Position numbers and translations under genes: made by a program. DNA of 64,000 bases from Lepus europaeus (taxonomy: Eukaryota > Chordata > Mammalia > Lagomorpha > Leporidae). Positions within the stretch are counted from its first letter, which is position 1. Each line of letters opens with the position of its first letter. Of the stretch, positions 59,690 through 64,000 are shown piece by piece. The DNA is taken from assembly GCF_033115175.1 (NCBI RefSeq), contig NC_084850.1:13051218-13115217 (forward strand). Reading direction: 5' to 3'. The notes under the pieces are model-generated. The model was given only the letters and a program-made list of their open reading frames with translations, was not told the DNA's origin and searched no databases.

Positions 59690-60985
59690 AGTATGGAGAT
59701 ATCTCAGAAATCTGAAAATGGATCGACCATTTGACCCAGCCATCCCACTCCTGGGAATTTACCCAATGGAAACGAAATCAGCATATGAGTTATTTGTACC
59801 CCCATGATTATTGTAGCTCAATTCACAATAGCTAATATGGAGACCCCAGTGGAAAGAAGTAGTCATCAAAAAAGGAGGTGCTTTTCTCTGAAGGGAGGAG
59901 AGAATTTCCACTTTGCTATGGCCTTATCTAAACACTAACAGGGTTTGTGGATTCAAAGGCTTCCATAGCCTAGGCTGCTCATGTCAAGAGCCTCAGGTGA
60001 TCACTGAAATTATAGTATAATTGTTAAATTAACAACAGGAGTCGCTGTGCACTAACTCCACATGCAGGACCTATGTCCTCAAATAGTTGTATTCTAAATA
60101 TGTCTAAGTGCTCCCAAAACATGTATCATTCTTGGGTGCTTCTTTAAAGTTAATTAAGTTTCTAAAAAATAAGTTATATTAACTACAAGATGCATTGATT
60201 TTGAACATCCTTGTCTTGACTGTTGAGGAACAGTTTGTGTGTGTGTGTGTGTGTGCAAATTATTGAACTCTTTACTTAGTATAGAGTTGGTCTTCTGTGT
60301 ATAAAGTTAGTCGAAAATGGATTTTGGTGGAGAATAAGACTGGGAATGGGAGAGGGAGGCAGAAGGTGGATGGGAGTGTGAGTAAGAGGGTAGGTAAGGT
60401 GGGAAGAATCACTATATTCCTAAAATTGTACTTATGAAATGCACGAAGTTTGTATTCTTTAAATAAAAGATTTTTTGGGAAAAAATAAATTAAAAAATAT
60501 GGAATCAACCCAAATGTTTATTAACTAGTGACTGAATAAAGAAAATGTGGTATATTATACTCTATGGAATACCACTCAGCCATAAAAAAATGAAATTCTT
60601 TCTTTTGGAAGAAAATGGATGAAACTGGAAACCATTATGCTTAGTGAAATAAGCCAGTCCAAAAAAGACAAATATCATATGTTTTCTCTGACATTTGGTA
60701 GTTAATATAGAATACAAAAGAAAGTATACAAATGAAACAAGTATCCTAAGAACTGATTGTTGTTTTTAACCCTTGTTTATACTCCTGTGGAACTGTGGTC
60801 TTTTAGTTGTTTAATATTATGGCTAGTGGTGCATTGAGACTCTGATTACATAGTGTACTGAAATTAAAGGAAGGAATGAGGGGGATTGAGATGGGAAAGC
60901 ATTATGGTTTTCTTTTAGAATCATACCTATGGAATACAAGAAATCTGTGCTCTTTATATTAATAAAAAATTTAAAATATTTTTTT
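59690..60985 (+). mobile_element. Older L1 3' end interrupted by a younger L1 tail
   Basis: 'catcccactcctgggaattt' at the left and 'caacccaaatgtttattaac' after 60503 are consecutive parts of one L1 3' region. It ends in 'ggaatacaagaaatctgtgc', AATAAA-like sequence and A-runs near 60985. Confidence 0.85.
59842..60495 (+). mobile_element. Younger L1 3' UTR nested in older L1
   Basis: Begins 'gaccccagtggaaagaagta' and ends with AATAAA and an A-rich end. AATATGGA at 59834-59841 and 60496-60503 is the likely 8-bp target copy. A (GT)n run lies at 60236-60253. Confidence 0.85.
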
Positions 60986-62879
60986 AAAAAATCTTTTTTT
61001 AAAAAAGAAAGAATAATATCCTAAACTCCAAAATGAATGAGTAAGATAATGTGGACTTTGGAAGTCTCTCCCTCTCTCTCGTTATATGTATCTTATTTTG
61101 AACAAAGCACAGGAGTTAGAGTAGATGACTTACAAGGCAGGATATAGTCTCACCATACAGCAATTTATGAAGTGATATTTGGTCTGAGAAAATGGGAGGA
61201 ACTCATCTTTGGTTACTGAGGCTATAGGAACCCCTGAACATAACATATGTGATGTGTGAGCATATGAATTTTCACCTAGAGGCTTTTTTTCCTGATGCTT
61301 AAAGGGATCCTTAATCCCCAAAAGGTTAGAAACTGTTGATCCAAGTGTTGTTTCAGCTTTGAGTGTCTATGATCTACATATCTGGAAAATGAAAAGTTTA
61401 CCTACTTGTAACTCCATGTGCAAGTCTCATTATAATTGATTCTATCACTGTACATACATTGTGCATACTACATTCAAAAAATATAGTCTCATCCAACACA
61501 CACACACAAATGTGCATGCACACACACACATTCTAAATTCATCTGAATTCTTAAACCATTTTCCAATTCCACACCATGAAGTAGAGCCACCTAGAAATGA
61601 TGTCCTCGTGAGTTCAATCCCTTATGTGCTCTAATATAACCACAGTTAACATAAAAATGAAAAAAAGAAGCAGCCTTGGAAATGAGGGCCTGAATTCTAG
61701 TCTCAATTCTGCTACTATCTAGCTTTGTGATCTTAAACAAAGCTCTTGACTTCGAGTGACCTCAGCTTTCTCCTCATGCAGAACTATACCATTATAGAAA
61801 GAAGTTCAAGGTCTATACTTGTCTCAAGGTTGTATGATTCAGTTACACAGTGTTGTAAAAAAAATTCTGGTAACCCAGTAACATAGATGTTATAAAACTC
61901 TGGTGACCTAGTCTCCATTCAGTCGACGTTTTTATCTACAGTATTCATTGTACACATAGGGTGTATCAAATAAATAGTATACATCAAAATTGAGAAATAC
62001 TGAAATATTGTGTAAAGAAGCTTATATATCATATTTGCAAACATATATTTTTTCTAAAACCTTCAAACCCAGAGAATCACTTGAGTAATTTTTTCATTGG
62101 TACCATTAGACATTTGGATATAATCGGTGTATTAGACTCAATAAAAACTTAGTAAAGGAGACTTGTATTTAATTAAGTATTGTGTTAATGAAGTTGTCCA
62201 TGAATTGAGGCAATAAATGGCAATAACTTTTATACATGTTCAGTATGCCAATAAGCTATATCAGGAATAATGTGGATCTGTACCTCTATTTTCATTTAGA
62301 AAAAAAAAAAGAGCTTGTGAATAAGCCTTTCTGTTTCCAGATTATTATGCAAATTTTGCTCATGACAAGTCAGATGCAATGTAACTTATCACAAGTGGCA
62401 ATCAATGATGCAAATTCTACTGACCCTTGGTTTTATTCTAAATGTTCAAAATCATTCTAGGATGATCAGACTGTTCATAGACAGCTTTGTCTCTCTGCAA
62501 GTGGACTGATTTCTACTTGTGCTTTAATATAGAAATTCTTTTCTCTGAAGGCTTTGGTATTTGTTGGTAGGTTTCTGTTACAGCACTTAAAGATAGGTGT
62601 AACTTTCCTTTTTTTCCTCTACATACATAGCAATTTGTTTTTGTGAAGAAATGATTGTCTGACATGCTTGATAAATCTCTCCTTCCATGTGAGATTCCAT
62701 AGCACTTCCTTTCCTTTCCCAAGTGCTCATTATATATTTTTTCAATAAGTCATTGAATGAAGAATTCACTTACTATTATTTATTTTAATTTTTCATTAGA
62801 TTCTATACTTCTCATGATTGGAAAAGGACCAGAATTTTAATCACACCTTCAACATTTCATAAAGTTAATTTTTTAAAAA
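60986..62879. other. Unique DNA, no gene seen
   Basis: No gene or interspersed repeat recognised. A (CA)n tract lies at 61496-61531. Confidence 0.4.
61496..61531. repeat. (CA)n microsatellite, interrupted
   Basis: Two CA runs split by AATGTGCATG. Confidence 0.9.
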
Positions 62880-62887
62880 TTTTTTAA

Positions 62888-63207
62888 TTTTTTTTTTATT
62901 TTTGACAGGCAGAGTGGACAGTGAGAGAGAGAGAGACAGAGAGAAAGTTCTTCCTTTGCCTTTGGTTCACCCTCCAATGGCCACCGTGGCTGGCGCACCG
63001 CGCTGATCCAATGGCAGGAGCCAGGTACTTCTCCTGGTCTCCCATAGCGTGCAGGGCCCAAGCACTTGGGCCATCCTCCATTGCACAAGCAGAGAGCTGG
63101 CCTGGAAGAGGGCAACTGGCACAGAATTTGGTGCTCCGAACGGGACTAGAACCCGGTGTGCCAGGGCTGCAAAGCGGAGGATTAGCCTGTTGAGCCATGA
63201 CGACGGC
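62888..63207 (-). mobile_element. C-SINE with small internal deletion
   Basis: Antisense C-SINE; 'aaagttaa' flanks both sides (62861, 63208). Relative to other copies about 20 bp are missing near 63084 ('ctccattgc|acaagcagag'). Confidence 0.93.
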
Positions 63208-63289
63208 TAAAGTTAAATATTTTAATGTCAATTTAAAATGCTTACAAACTTTCTGTGGGTTTGAAAAATTCGTAACTAAATGTTAGTTG

Positions 63290-63570
63290 AAAACAATGCA
63301 ATGGTATAGATTTGATTGATGCTTTTAGCCCTTGTTTATATTCCTGTAGAATTGTGGCCTTTCTACTTTTCACTTGTATGCTTAATTGTACATTAAGCTT
63401 GTGATTATAAAGTGGACTGAAATTGTGCTTTTAACAAAATTTTTTAAAAAAAGAAAGGAAGGAGGAGAATTGAGGGAAAGAGAAAGAAAGGGAAGTATGG
63501 TTATCTTTTTAGAATTGTATCTATGAAATACATGAAATCTATTCTCTTTAATTTTTTTTAAAAAAAACAA
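63290..63570 (+). repeat. L1 3'-tail fragment
   Basis: 'cttttagcccttgtttatat' to 'acatgaaatctattctcttt' and an A/T tail, same subfamily as 60730-60985. Confidence 0.75.
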
Positions 63571-63895
63571 GCAGATTGGCCCTTTCTTAGAAAAACTACA
63601 GAGAAGCAATGGGTGTCAGTGTTAGACCTGAAATTCATCTACTAGGGAATATTGGAATTGGGATACACTGATGCATTTAATCTGGAAATATAGCTGTGCT
63701 ACACAGTTCAAGGGTCTGAGACCCAAACTCAAGACCAACACTTTTTCTTGGACCATTATGCCATCATGCTTGGGAGGTGTGGCAAGTGAATGAACACTGG
63801 AATTAAAGGGCAAGAAATCAAGAGTGCATCACTTGGGACATTAATTTCACAAACACTAGAGGATCTATGGTTAACATTTTTCATTTTAAGTTTTA
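63571..63895. other. Unique DNA
   Basis: No gene or repeat seen. Confidence 0.4.
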
Positions 63896-63898
63896 TTT

Positions 63899-64000
63899 GG
63901 GACCAAAATTGTGGTATAGTGGATTAAACTTTCCCTTGGGATTGCTGGCATCCAATATGAGCACTGGCTTGAATCCTTGCTGCTTTAATTCTGATCCAGG
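63899..64000 (+). repeat. C-SINE head, cut by window end
   Basis: Diverged sense C-SINE head ('ggcatccaatatgagcactg', 'cttgaatccttgctgctt'). Confidence 0.8.

Overview
This window is mammalian nuclear DNA, almost certainly from a lagomorph and most likely rabbit (Oryctolagus). It is AT-rich and has no intact cellular gene. It carries many copies of the tRNA-derived C-SINE of lagomorphs (Pol III A and B boxes, a pyrimidine-rich tail, then an A-rich end) and several L1 elements with a characteristic lagomorph 3' UTR that ends in a G-rich tract, AATAAA and an A-tail. Species and family names come from my knowledge of repeat families, not from a search.

Layout. 1-3404: C-SINE and a 5'-truncated antisense L1. 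3405-8516: unique DNA around an old sense L1. 8517-13810: a mariner-like MITE, SINEs, an ancient antisense L1 with a fresh C-SINE in it, an unresolved ancient repeat, another MITE and MER5A. 13815-14882: SINE and a decayed minus-strand coding-like segment (unidentified pseudogene). 15120-17640: ancient L1 ORF2 and a pair of nested SINEs, the outer one carrying extra 3' sequence. 18032-20145: SINE and an L1 3' end with a duplicated UTR segment. 20160-28063: a deep nest, an ancient L1 broken by many SINEs, a 1.7-kb LTR-like insertion inside one SINE, and a truncated U2 snRNA retrocopy. 28064-41261: L1 3' ends, MIR, CR1/L3-like and L2-like remnants, SINEs and long single-copy stretches. 41276-45034: one insertion with a 14-bp target duplication that joins an inverted L1 ORF1 segment to a long non-ORF2 tail and an L1 3' end. 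45049-54000: old L1s, SINEs, an MLT1-type and a second MaLR-type LTR. 55045-58930: SINE, a large imperfect inverted repeat, a MITE and a second 5'-inverted L1. 59690-64000: nested L1 ends, unique DNA and SINEs.

Nothing here works together as a pathway. The window reads as intergenic or intronic DNA built by repeated LINE-machinery insertions; target-site duplications give the order of many of them. All long reading frames I could assign are decayed LINE ORFs or translations of SINEs. The most unusual objects are the ORF1-only inverted element at 41276-45034, the inverted repeat at 55362-56415, the LTR-like insertion at 23307-25007, the unidentified pseudogene at 14133-14882 and the SINE with an apparent 3' transduction at 16887-17625.
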